A DNA stretch of 60,000 nt from Polytrichum commune (lineage: Eukaryota > Streptophyta > Polytrichopsida > Polytrichales > Polytrichaceae), in the NCBI GenBank assembly GCA_950295325.1, contig OX485804.1, positions 61,598,533 to 61,658,532 of the forward strand, written 5' to 3'. Made by a program: the position numbers and the translations under genes. The notes under the pieces are model-generated. The model had not been told where the DNA came from. It did not search any database and saw only the letters and a list, made by a program, of their open reading frames with translations. Positions 13,173 to 24,087 of this stretch are shown here, piece by piece; the stretch's first letter is position 1, and the number at the start of each line of letters is the position of its first letter.

Positions 13173-15304
13173 TTCTAAGTAAGTTGGGAGTTCATTGAGA
13201 TGAGAGTTACATTCCATGTTACCGCGAGTTTTGGTATGACACATGTGATTCTCAAAACCACCACCCGGACTAGGACGCTTAAGGGTGGTGGGTTTGGCCT
13301 CACAGATGTCAACAAGGAAAAGTTGGCACAAGCATTTGGTCCAAAGTCCAGTAAGAATGGTTGGCGTTATGATTACCGCCTCACACCGGAAGCGGCTAGA
13401 GAAGTTGAAGAATTGTATTGCAGAGTGACTTCTAAAAACAAATTTTCTAACAATGAACTTACTCTACAGTTTGCTCGGGGACTCCTTCTTGAGGGTAGGG
13501 GTGTTCAAGTCAATTGGGCGGCCTTTGCTGCACATCTTCATTCTCACAGAGAGAAGGTGTGCTCTGTGAAAGCAGAAAATATTGATAAGAAACAACGTGA
13601 GGAAGGGCCTAGTGGGGTTTTGTCACATCCCCCTAAACCATCTGGTATTAGGTCATTTGTAGTAGCTAAGACGTGCTCATCTACTCCCATTTCAGGGTGT
13701 GCACCACTTCCTATTAGAGCTCCTTATGAGGTTAGAATGGGTAGAGGGAAGATGACATTTGCGAAGGCTTTAACACCTCCTAATTGGTCTGTACTGGACA
13801 TTGAGGGCATGAAAGCCACATTGGTCAGTAAAGAACAATTGTGTGCAAGTCTAAAACATTAGGCAGAGGTCCTCAAATTAGGAGAGAAAAAAAATATTGG
13901 GGCTCAAAGGATTCAACTTTTGTTATCCCAGCATGAAGCCATTTACAATGCAGCCCTGTCTGAGTTTGAGAAATCTGATGTTAAAGTTATTGCAGCCAAG
14001 GTGGTTGTTGAGAACTTAGAGACCATGCTTAAAGACCTTTTAGTGAAATAATCCGCTTGTTTAGACATTGGATACAGTGGATATGATATTGGGCAATTTG
14101 ATTCTGAAATTTGCTCAAAAGAAAGATGCGTTGAGGTTGGCTTCTGAAACCCTAAAGGAATTAGAATGCCAGAAAGTATGTGAAAGGATGACTGAGAGGT
14201 ATGCAACAGAGAAGCTTAGGGTTAACAGAGAGGAGTGTGATGCCCTACATGAAGGCGAGGGCTCAGATAGGAAGGAATACAAATCTATTTTTGGTCATCT
14301 TGAAGTCCTTGGAGTCCTTGCTTCCTGCTTTCGAGCAACAAATTTTGAGAATGGAGAAGGGTGGAGGTGCAATCCTCTATCCACAACCCCTTCCCTCACA
14401 TCCATACTCCCCAAAAGAGAGTATTTCCATACTCAACCCTTGTCATGTTTGCAATTTGTGGTATGAATGTCATGAGCATTTGGCAGCTAGTTGTGGCCAC
14501 ACCTACCATCCATGGTGTTTTACAAAACATGCTAGAAATTCGCTGGCATGTTTAGTTCCTGATTGTGGAGAAGATTTTGACATCAAATGTCTCACAACAT
14601 GGGGAATAAGACCTTATGCAGAACATGGGCGGAAACCTACAATTCTTGCCTTAAACAATATATCTCCTCAATTTGGTGAGCACACTTACTCTAACTTGCA
14701 TTATTTTATGTGTTCATTTCTTGTTTGGTGAAATAAATGACCTAAATAACTTTGCAAACATTCCTAGTACTACTAGCTTTCATTCCCTTCTCCTTATATC
14801 TTCTGCATGCTTTGGAGTATATTCAAGACAAAGTCCTTTCCTTGTATGCTTCATGGAAGAACAAAAAACCCATTCTTGACATGCATGGAATGTGTTTGGA
14901 GTTCAATGAATTCCTTGGAAGTCATGGGTGAATTTTGTGGGTTTAGGGTTTAGGCGAAAGTAAAGCCTAAGGATGTATGGGAGTCCTTTTCAATCTTCAG
15001 GAACTTCCTAAAACTAGTTCACAAAGTCTTGAACTTTCCTTGAGTGACATGTTGCCTTCTTTTTGCATGCCAAAGTACTTTTAACATTCCTGACTTACTA
15101 CTTTTACCTTGCAAAAAAATTTCAGGAAAAAATCCTTTGAACCATAAAATCAATAAATAAAAAAATTGTTTCCAAGTACTCGTTGTTTTTGCAGATTCAG
15201 GAACTATTTCGGAACATGGGGCATTGTGCTACGCTCCATCCAACTCACCTTCGACTACATCACCACATTTATTGGCTACTGCTCATAAACTTGGACTCCC
15301 CACA

Positions 15305-16937
15305 TGTCAGCCTTAAACCCCCACCCTTAAGCGTCGTAATCCGGGTGGGAGCCCTTGGCTCACATATACCTACTCGACTCCCTTAGCCTTAAGATTCCAC
15401 TCTTCACTCCCTCACAATGTGGATATTCAACACATACTCTTTATTCAAATGATACAGGTCCAAGTATTGAGAAATACTTTATGCCCCGTGGTCATTACCA
15501 CACAACACCAACATCCTAAGTTCAAAACTAACTACCCTTAACCCCTCCACAACACTATGCTAAGATTAATCCCATCCTTAGGTCAAGGCTATTGTCCGAT
15601 CAACACTCAAGCCTTTGACCGGTAATTCCCGCTAATGTTCCACTAAATAACCTCACTACCCACTAATTCCCACTTCTTGATTTGGCCAGCAGCCCTTCCC
15701 TTATTACTGCTCACATTCTCTGAGGCCACAGGGTTAATGACAGCTTCACACTGCCGTGACAACCAGCAGAACACTGTAACCGGGCAACCTGATAACACCT
15801 CCTTGCATTCTGTAGAGGCCCAGCTCCCTGTTGACAACGCCTTTACCCAACCCTCGTTTAGACCCAGCTAGCAAATTTCCCTTCCCCCGCTGCTGCCACC
15901 GCAATCGGCACTTCAGCCCAGTAGACAGGGAAACGTGAAGTTCCTCAATTTTTCAATTCCTCGAGACAGCGCCGCATACATAATTCAGTCGTGGATTCGG
16001 TTGCACGTTCGATCTGTTGTCTCCCTTCTTGCTGTCTGCACAATTGCACCTAACTACCCAATCCACTTGTATCCACGCTGCCTTCGAGTAGGAGGGGAAG
16101 GAATCCTTGGATGACTCAGCTGAAGCAACCCCTTGAAGGCCTGAACCTTCCTTGGTCCAACTCTCAGCCGCTGTCGATGCTTTTAAATTCGGCGCTCCTC
16201 CAAGCTCAAGCCCTCCCGCTGGGAGCAACTAAGGACAGTTTCTCCCTCTATCAGTCGTTCGAGAATTCAGCGGGTAACAAGAATGTGGAGCAATGCTGGT
16301 GCCGAAGAGTTGTCTCAAGGGCGATACAGGTTCTTGCATTCTTCCTGGCCTAAATCCTTCCTGTTCCGCCACATTTTGTCCCATCCTTCTCCTGCGGTGA
16401 GCTCCAGCCTCCCCGCCTTACCTTGGTTCAACATTCACCCTCAAAAACAATGCCATAGCTCCCTCCTTAGACCTACCTCGGCCATCACCTTTCATGGCTG
16501 TCGCTCCCCTGTTTTCCCAAAAACCTCCTCTCCGAACAATTGCGGCCGCTGCCTTCCTCCCAATGACCCCAGCCTGCTGGATCCGATATTCGGGGCTCAT
16601 CCCCTCGGAGTATCGGTTCCTCTCCTTCTTCGGCCCAGCCTTTCCCCAGAAAATGACCATGGCAACCTCCTAAGACAAACACTAATAGGCCTTAATCGGC
16701 CAATAAACCCAGCTTGCAACCTAGCTCCAACACTGAACCCCCTTTTAGCTAATTCCAATTAATCCCGGCCGATTAACAATCATGAAACACTACCCCTTGG
16801 GTGTCAACTTAATTCTAATACTAACTCAACGTCTACACTCTGTTTAAGTTTTATAATGCTTGATGAAAACTCCAAGTCTAGATTCTAACAACTTTTAAAG
16901 GCTAATCCACCCATGTGGACACTGTTTTAGGCTCACA
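15305..16937 (-). mobile_element. solo LTR, copy E (in gene 1 exon 3)
   Basis: An older, inverted member of the LTR family. On the + strand it starts TGTCAGCCTTAAAC, carries the terminal hairpin (CCACCCTTAAGCG...CCGGGTGG) and ends TTAGGCTCACA. CCACA flanks both sides (15,300-15,304 and 16,938-16,942). The conserved peptide frame of copies A-C is not detectable here. Excising it with one duplicate joins ...HKLGLPT to PHQIPKES... in frame within gene 1. Confidence 0.8.
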
Positions 16938-18432
16938 CCACACCTCACCAAATACCTAAGGAGTCACAACAAGATTCCCCTGATGATTCACCTCATCTAT
17001 CACATGATGATTCACCCAATAGTACTACCGGTCCCAACATTGCAAAAAAACCACTTCAACCTTGCAAGATATGTGCAATAAATCCAACCAAAGTTTGCCT
17101 TCATGTACGATCCCTTTTGGTGTTAGTTCAAAGGAGTTGCTTCATCAATGACCTTTGTAGTTTCTATTTCAATTGTTTACGCCATTAACATGATGTGTGG
17201 ATGGCTGCAGGATTGTGGACATGCTGATTTTTGTTTCGCATGTGTTCAAGGACTAACAAGTTGCCCAACATGTTCAACCACAATTAAATGGTGGCACCTT
17301 CTACAACCTAACTCCCCTCCTGTACATCCTTTGGTCCTATCTCTGTCAGCAACATTTAATTCCTCCATCATCTGCAACAATTCCAACCAAATGACCATAA
17401 AGAATTAAAAACAAGGATTGCAATGTGTAGAAAATGCAGGGGATGATCCAATCCTAGGTAACAATTCTCTTACTGATAGTGATGATGATGATGCAGGACT
17501 ACTGACGTGGGTTGCAAGTTTATAGAAAGATCGTGAAACCCATGTCAGTAATCTGGAGTCGGAGCCTCAATTGACTATAATTGTAGATAATATAGTTGAT
17601 GGTCTTGCTCTTCATAATGAAAGTCAAGGCACACAAGGGAGGTGAAAAAAAGGAAAAAAAATCCGACACAGCCTGCCCCCTTTCCAAGAGTTCAAACCAG
17701 GTTGCAAGGGCCTCTTGCTCCCATAAAAGGAAAAAAAATGATGAAATTGTCTTAGAGCTTTCAAGTTCTCTTTCTTGGTTTCATAGGCTCTAGTATATTT
17801 AGGAATTTAGTCAATGTAGATCAACAAAACATTGTTTTGCCATTTGGTATTTTGTTCAAAATGGTAAGCCACTTTTTGAATTCAAGAGCATTGCACTTGG
17901 ACTCTCATCATTGCATGTGTTAATTCCCCAACTAATCCTTGTATCCTACTTTGATCCTCATTCCACATGTTTTACTAGTGTTCAATAATGCACCTGATGG
18001 TGAATTTCCTAGTCATCATTGCCTTTAAATGGCCTCAATTGCACAAGGTACATTTCCTCGCAAACCCCCCCTTTATCATTTCAATTTATGAATACCATTT
18101 GAGTTTAGGAGAACTTCCCCTTGCCTTAATTAAGTTCAAATGACCATCTCATTAGGAGTAGTCGAGTTCATCGTACATCTATGTATTAACGACTAATGTG
18201 GACATAATGTGCAGGTTGCATGAAATAATTGCTACTTCTATGTGAGAAACTATTCCAACCCAGCCTACTATGTAAAGTTTCTTTCTCTACCTGGTCTCTT
18301 CCATTTTGTCAGCCCCCTCCCACTCTTCCTCTCCTCATTCTCCATCTCCCTCTTCCTTCTTAGCTTCCCTTCCATATCTCTCTTCCTCAACTTCCTCCCC
18401 TTCACTGCCATATCTACAATTTGCATTCCAGG

Positions 18433-19643
18433 ATGGTTAAGAGTAATCGGGGACCATGTGGGTTCAGGGACCATGTGGGTCTTCCTACTGTGGGTTTGAA
18501 TCCTAGGAAGGTTGATTTTGAGGGGTGAGATGGCTTGATTCGAGAATGTGATAGTCTGTGGGGAATCATGCAAGGTCATGGTGGTTACCATTTCATGGAT
18601 GCAGGTCCCAAGGACCTGCATGAGAGGATCCTTACCTTGTGGCCCCTGGTTTACCAAAGAGAATGGCCACAAACCAAAGAAATTGGCCTCTCCTTTGCAC
18701 TTGGAGTCATGGTTGAGAGGAGAGGTAGTACAGTCAATTGGGCCTTATTTGCAGTTGTGGTTCAAGTCTCTGGCTATAAAGCACATAAACGTCCACATTC
18801 AGATTTTGTGACAATTAGCTCTCCTAGTACTTCACCTGTCACAACAAACATAAAGGGAAAGGGTAAATCTCCTATTACCTCTCCTAAGTTGTCAGCTTGT
18901 GAGAGAGTGAGTGATGCTCTTGTTGCAGGTCAGAAGAGAGTGAGTGAGGCTCCTATGAAATCTCCCAATCCCTCATTTGTAAATGAAGATCATGTTTGCA
19001 ATATGAAGAAAGAAACACTTGCAAAAAAAATAGAACTCCTGATGAGGTTGTTGAGTGATAGAGATGCATTTGTGATTGGGCTAAGGGCAAAGATTAAGCT
19101 TGTTCAAAGTAATCTTAGCCATATTGGATACCAAACCTTGCAGTGCAAGGAACGCCTTGAAGTGGCGCGTGCACAACAAACTGCTTGTGGTCCTGAGGCT
19201 GATGCAGACTTTCACATTTTTTGTGCATCGGAAGTAAAACATGCTCTTGATGAATTAGTTTCCCTTGTTGGAGAAGGTGATACTCTTCAAAATAACATTA
19301 ATTCCATACAAAAAAGACTGGATTCTGAAATTGGTGCCAAAAAAAACATTCAACATGATTACCATGCTACCTTGGCACAATACTATGTTGCAGATCAGAA
19401 GATGATGACTATTAAGTCATCCCAAGAAATCCCCAATCTTGGAACTAAAACTTCTGAAGTCCTCAATTCTGCAAGAACAATTCCAGGTATACACTTATCA
19501 GTCACCCACATGATTTAACATATATATGTTATTCTTATTTGCTTGTAGTGTTTTCATCCTACTTGCTAGTTGTACTCATAAGTTGTGATGTTGCAGATGT
19601 TTGCCAACCCAATCAACAACACCATGTTGAACATATAGAGTAG
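18433..19643 (+). pseudogene. gene 2: paralogue of gene 1, broken
   Basis: A frame from the ATG at 18,433 (just after a pyrimidine-rich CAG acceptor) runs to 19,486 with a single in-frame TGA at 18,529. The motif LSFALGVMVERRGSTVNWAL aligns with LQFARGLLLEGRGVQVNWAA of gene 1. The upstream VKSN start and the G-x-Y/Gly-Pro segment also align. The rest is Ser/Pro-rich, then long and helical (19,000-19,450), probably coiled coil. A donor (CAG|GTATAC) at 19,487 can join the acceptor at 19,596 in phase, ending TAG at 19,641. No RING is found downstream, so it may encode only the N-terminal half. Function unknown; likely a transposon accessory gene. Confidence 0.5.
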
Positions 19644-19715
19644 TCCTCATTTTTAGGTTCACATCTTTTCTTTTCTTTTTGTCAATTCAAATCCTGTTAA
19701 GTTGTGCTTGTGCAG

Positions 19716-19939
19716 ATTTGCTAGTAGTTGCACCAACACTACCATTTATATTCATTTGTTGTCATTATGCAGATAGAGGTGCACTTGCACAACCTCCATC
19801 AACAACACATGGATTGTCATTGTTGAGTGATGTGGCATCCACTCCTACAACAGGTCATGCATCCTCATCTGGACCAACATCAAGGACAAGACGCAATTTG
19901 AGGATGGGGGTTTCCACCTCTGAAACTAAAACACTATGA
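19716..19939 (+). other. alternative 3' exons of gene 2
   Basis: Two further acceptors, GCAG|AT at 19,714 and 19,771, are in the same phase as the one at 19,595. Each can complete the same split codon (G|AT, Asp). The last opens a Ser/Thr-rich tail ending in TGA at 19,937. Just after it, AACTAAAACACTAT plus a GTAAGT donor occurs twice in about 44 bp. This suggests exon-end duplication or alternative 3' ends. Confidence 0.35.
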
Positions 19940-19990
19940 ACCCTAAAGGTAAGTCCTCTACAACTAAAACACTATCAACCCTGAAGGTAA

Positions 19991-21490
19991 GTTTATTCCT
20001 AGATTTAGGTATATGATGCACAAAGTTTTCATATTTACATTGTTTACAATTGACAAAGGATTTACATGCAAACAAAACAAGCAGGATAATATGTTATAAG
20101 GGTTCATGTTGCATCATACTGAAGTTGTTTAATGCCTTGGGTCACTCCTGACACATTTGCTGTTTGCATGTACATGAATGTTTTGGGAGCTCTTCTATGC
20201 TGAAGTTCATTCTCTACCATCTACTATATGAATAGTTATAGTTCCTAGAGAAATTGTAGACAAAACAATTTTGATATTGTGTTCCAATCTTCAATTGCAA
20301 TGCTCCACTTCTTGGTATTGAGCCTAGACTGTGATGGAGAACTGTAATGCTACATTGTATGGAAGTAATTTTTGGGAAGAGCCTTGATACAGAAATATTG
20401 TTGTAAGTTATGCATGTTCTCCTTTGAAACTATCTTTCAGCCCACTCCTAGTGTTTGTGTCACTCTAGGATGTCAAAGTAGTCTACACCTCAACAACTGT
20501 ATGTTATGGAACTCTGTCCATTTCAATGTGTATGTTGTATAAGCAAATCAGAAGAGTAGATACTTATTCGTGTCACTTAGATTTGCACTCATAAAACTCT
20601 CAGTGTTATGTGCACTCTAAGTGCTCTAAGCCATACTTTGAATGTTATAAGACTATGAATTTTATGAAGCACTTACTCCAAACTTGCATAAGACAAAATT
20701 GGAGCACTTAGTCCAGTTCACACTCAAAGTCTGTGGTAATTGCTCCAATTTTTTCATATGCAAGTTTGGACTAAGTGCTCCAATTTGTCATAGTCCAAAT
20801 TCTGCTCAATCACATGCTTCAAAAGCTTGGTTTGTCACTTCGACTAAGTGCTCCAATTTTGTTGTCCATTCTAGCTTGCTGAGAACATACATAAGAAGGG
20901 GGCAAGGGTTGAGGGGCTACACATGATGGAAAAGTTTCATGATATGAGGTCTAAGAAATATGAATGGGCTAATCTTTTTGTCAATTCCAACCTCCAAATT
21001 CAAAGCAAAGGATATGAAAAACAATTGCACACGCTATCATCTGAGACATGTGAGGCATAGAGAAGCATGGTTACACATTTGAAACTAAATGGTCTACGTA
21101 GCAAATCCCATGCTCGTTATGCATAAAATGGTAAGACCCTTTTCATTGTGTCTTTTTCATTCAATAGTGAGCACGCATTGTCACACATAGTATATGATAA
21201 GGCTATAGAATTGTACCAAAAACGCTATAAACATGCTCTAAGAGCAGATGCATGCAAATTGGCCACATGAAGACACCATCCGGGATTTCACTCAAGGGAG
21301 TGCATGATTGGTTTTGGTTCAGGTTACGGTAGATGATTGCTTGAGGTTGGAAGTCTCCATGAGTTGAGCCTCCTAGCCCTTGTAGTTGTGTTCCCTGCCA
21401 TGCAACCATGCCACTCTACATATCAACAACCTTAGCTGACAATCAATTCAACAACTAGTTGGCATATAAGGCACACCCTCGTATAAAACC
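19991..21490. other. transposon interior without a gene
   Basis: No supported exon. The motif CTAAGTGCTCCAATTT occurs inverted at about 20,693-20,711 and 20,771-20,788, and again directly near 20,845, giving a hairpin-capable stretch. It may be the 3' flank of gene 2. Confidence 0.35.
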
Positions 21491-22014
21491 ACAACAACTG
21501 TGAGGCCAAACCACCCACCCTTATGCGTCGTAGTCCGGGTGAGGGTATGTAGCTCACATCCAATGCTTATAGCATTGTCTCCTTTCACTCTTATCAATTT
21601 ACGCCACACTCAATATCGAGGTTGGCACACCAGCTTATTCCATGATGGAAGTACAAGCATTAAAGAATGCTCTTCTATATCCCGTCCCTCCTTCCTACAC
21701 TCTCTCACAACCCAACACTAATTCCCTACCTAAGGCTCACTCACTAATGCCACCATATTGCACCTTGTGGCCCCCTAATTTGCCCATATTCTAAATTACT
21801 CACTAATTCCTTCACCAATTGCCTGAGCAATTGAATCACACAATAGAACACCCGTAATGCTAAGTGCCCCTTCCCTTTAATTCCCCTCAGTATCGGTAGC
21901 AAGGTCGGGAAGATGCGATGTTTGGCTCGGGGCCCAGCCCGTCATCGCCCGTCACTGGGTCGGGACAGGAGCTCCTAGGCCAGCTGCCTCCGAGCTTGCT
22001 CCCCGGTCTCGTTG

Positions 22015-22290
22015 CTGGATCTCCCAGCTCGCATTCAAGCTCTACCCTGTTTTCAGCGTTGCTGGATCTCCCAGCTCTCATTCAAGCTGCTACCCTGTTT
22101 TCGGCTTTGCTGGATCTCCCAGCTCTCATTCAAGCTGCTACCATGTTTTCGGCGTTGTTGGATCTCCTAGCTCGCATTCAAGTTGCTACCATGTTGCGGC
22201 ATTGCTGGGTCTCCCAGCTCGCATTCAAGCTGCTACCCTATTTTCGGCTTTGCTGGATCTCCCAACTCGCATTCAAGCTGCTACTCTCGC
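22015..22290 (-). repeat. minisatellite in LTR copy D
   Basis: About six units of roughly 48 bp with the core CTGGATCTCCCAGCTCGCAT and TTCAAGCTGCTACC. It generates long but meaningless Pro/Leu/Ala-rich reading frames on both strands. Confidence 0.85.
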
Positions 22291-23157
22291 AATTCTGTCT
22301 CTCCCCCCCCCCCCCCCGTTGCATTACCCAGCACCCTTCCTCTACACCGCCCTCTGTTTTTCCACTTTCCTCCGCATCCACAGAGAGAGCCCCTGGTCCT
22401 TGGCTGCCCTCCCCTCACTCCTCGGGTGAGTCTATCTTCTAAAACCCGAGGTTCCATGTGAGCCCAAAATGGTGCCCACATGTGGTGATTAACTCTTCGA
22501 AACCAATTTTAGTTTGACTTTGATGTGTTATGATTATTCACAAAACATAAAAAGAGTGAAGTGTGGTTTGGATTTAAGTGTAGGCTTTAGAATGTGTTAT
22601 GTGATTATTTCAAGGTTGAATTCAATAAGAGTATGCCTTGATATTGTGAGTAGGGGGTAAGGTGAAGCAAGGTGAGCTCCGCGGGTTAAATGCCCACTTT
22701 TGGATCCACCTTGGTAGTTTAGGAAGAAGGAAGCTTGGTGGAAGGGGATTAGTCCCTACTTTGAAGGTGAAGGTTAAGGGATTGTGATTGGAGGTGCTAA
22801 TCCTCTCACCCTATCCTCACCTCTCTCTCCCTCTCTCCCTCTCTCCCTCTTTGCTACTTAAGGTGTTTTCTCTCTCATTTACAACTCTCTCCATCAAGCG
22901 CTCTCAAGGGAGCAAGCTCTTAAGAGATTGAGCCACGTGTGTGTGACATTAGTTTTTAGTGAAGTTAATGAGTTAAGCTCTCTTTCTCAAGGCCTCCCAA
23001 GTGAGGGAGTTATTAGAGTTTAAAATTGCACATGTCGATTAGTTAGGAGCTAGTGGAATTAGTGTGTTAATATTAGTTCATTATTTAGTAGCAAGAAAAA
23101 AAAAGAAAAAAAGAAGGAAAACTTAGAAGACGTGTGATTAGTGAAGGAAAGAGTTTT

Positions 23158-23760
23158 GGGTTAGGTCCCAACCGGGACTGTAATCAGAAGCAATTGGTTT
23201 GGTGGGTTAGGTCCCAACCGGGACTGTAATCAGAGGCAGTTGGTTTGGAGGTTAAGGCCCAACCAGGACTGTAATCAGGAGCAGCTGGCTTGGTGGGTTA
23301 GGTCCCAACCGGGATTGTAATCAGAGGCAGCTGGTTTGGAGGTTAAGGCCCAACCAGGACTGTAATCAGGAGCAGCTGGCTTGGTGGGTTAGGTCCCAAC
23401 CGGGACTGTAATCAGGAGCAGCTGGTTTGGAGGCTAGGCCCAACCGGGACTGTAATCAGAGGCAGCTGATTTGGAGGGTAGGTCCCAACCGGGACTGTAA
23501 TCAGAGGCAGCTGGTTTGGAGGTTAAGGCCCAACCGGGACTGTAATCAGGAGCAGCTGGCTTGGTGGGTTAGGTCCCAACCGGGACTATAATCAGAGGCA
23601 GCTAATTTGGAGGGTAGGTCCCAACCGGGACTGTAATCAGAGGCAGCTGGTTTGGACGTTAGTCCCAACCGGGACTGTAATCAGAAGCAGCTGGTTTGGA
23701 GGTTAGGTCCCAACCGGGACTGTAATCAGAGGCAGCTGGTTTGGTGGGTTAGGAGTTGCC
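23158..23760 (+). repeat. minisatellite in LTR copy C
   Basis: About 13 units of 42-48 bp with the core GTCCCAACCGGGACTGTAAT followed by CAGAGGCAGCTGGTTTGG. Within-array homogeneity is high, which suggests recent expansion or correction. Confidence 0.9.
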
Positions 23761-23922
23761 GGTACTATATTACATTGGATCATTTTAGGGGTGGCTAGGG
23801 AGTTAGATTAATTTAGGATAGTTGGTGCCATGTATGGGTTTGTATGAGTGTGTTTAACCATTGAGAAAAGTGTTTTTTCAACACTTGCACCTCTTGGTCA
23901 AAATAACTCCCTTGCATTATTA

Positions 23923-24087
23923 ATGGAGAATGTGGACGATCCTTGCAATGGCAAGAAAAAGGAAGTGAAGATTAAACGAGCGAGGGGAATGTCCTTAAGG
24001 GCATGTGTGGCTAAAGCCGCGGGTTGGACTCTTGAGAAAGCTAACTCTACCACAAGCCAAGAGGCTAACATTAATAAAGCACAATGA
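23923..24087 (+). CDS. conserved 54-aa peptide in LTR copy C
   Basis: ATG to TGA, 54 codons, the same length as in copy A. It begins MENVDDPCNGKKKEVK and continues RARGMSLRACVAKAAGWTLE to QEANINKAQ. It is very basic in the first half, with a compact Ala/Gly/Trp core. The core is shared with copies A and B with almost only silent differences. An AATAAA overlaps the last codons. No known domain is recognised. The reading frame is the best coding candidate inside these LTRs. Confidence 0.55.
   Translation: MENVDDPCNGKKKEVKIKRARGMSLRACVAKAAGWTLEKANSTTSQEANINKAQ

Larger units (their letters stand above)
11745..13304 (+). mobile_element. solo LTR, copy B (in gene 1 exon 2)
   Basis: Same family as copy A. 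The first bases are TATGAGCCC (a G-to-A change from TGTGAG) and the end is GGCCTCACA. GATGT flanks both sides (11,740-11,744 and 13,305-13,309). A clear TATA box (TATAAAAAGAG) lies near 11,832. It splits exon 2 of gene 1. With the LTR and one duplicate removed, the frame opening at the ATG at 11,653 runs into the downstream frame to 13,862. Confidence 0.85.
11422..17408 (+). pseudogene. gene 1: coiled-coil/zinc-finger/RING protein, broken
   Basis: Proposed exons: 11,422-11,475 (MKILIPFRIG..., donor GTGAGT); 11,643-14,675 containing solo LTR B; 15,195-17,104 containing solo LTR E; and 17,211-17,408. The second and third introns fit in phase. Exon 2 gives an N-terminal domain (13,311-13,560; LQFARGLLLEGRGVQVNWAA) shared with gene 2, then a helical, probably coiled-coil region, then Cys/His fingers (CHVC...CGHTYHPWC...C). 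Exons 3-4 form a C3HC4 RING (CKIC...CGHADFC...CPTC), typical of ubiquitin ligases. Breaks: a shift near the LTR B insertion site, TAG at 13,860, TAA about 14,049, and frame changes near 14,070-14,330. The family is not recognised. It is probably an accessory gene of the 19-kb transposon, though it could be a captured host gene. Confidence 0.6.

Noticed and set aside
16283-16762. 159-codon + strand frame
   Set aside because: Lies within solo LTR E, low complexity, no motif, not shared with other LTR copies.
21918-22461. Pro/Leu/Ser-rich reading frames
   Set aside because: Products of a 48-bp minisatellite and a poly-C run inside an LTR, open in several frames at once.
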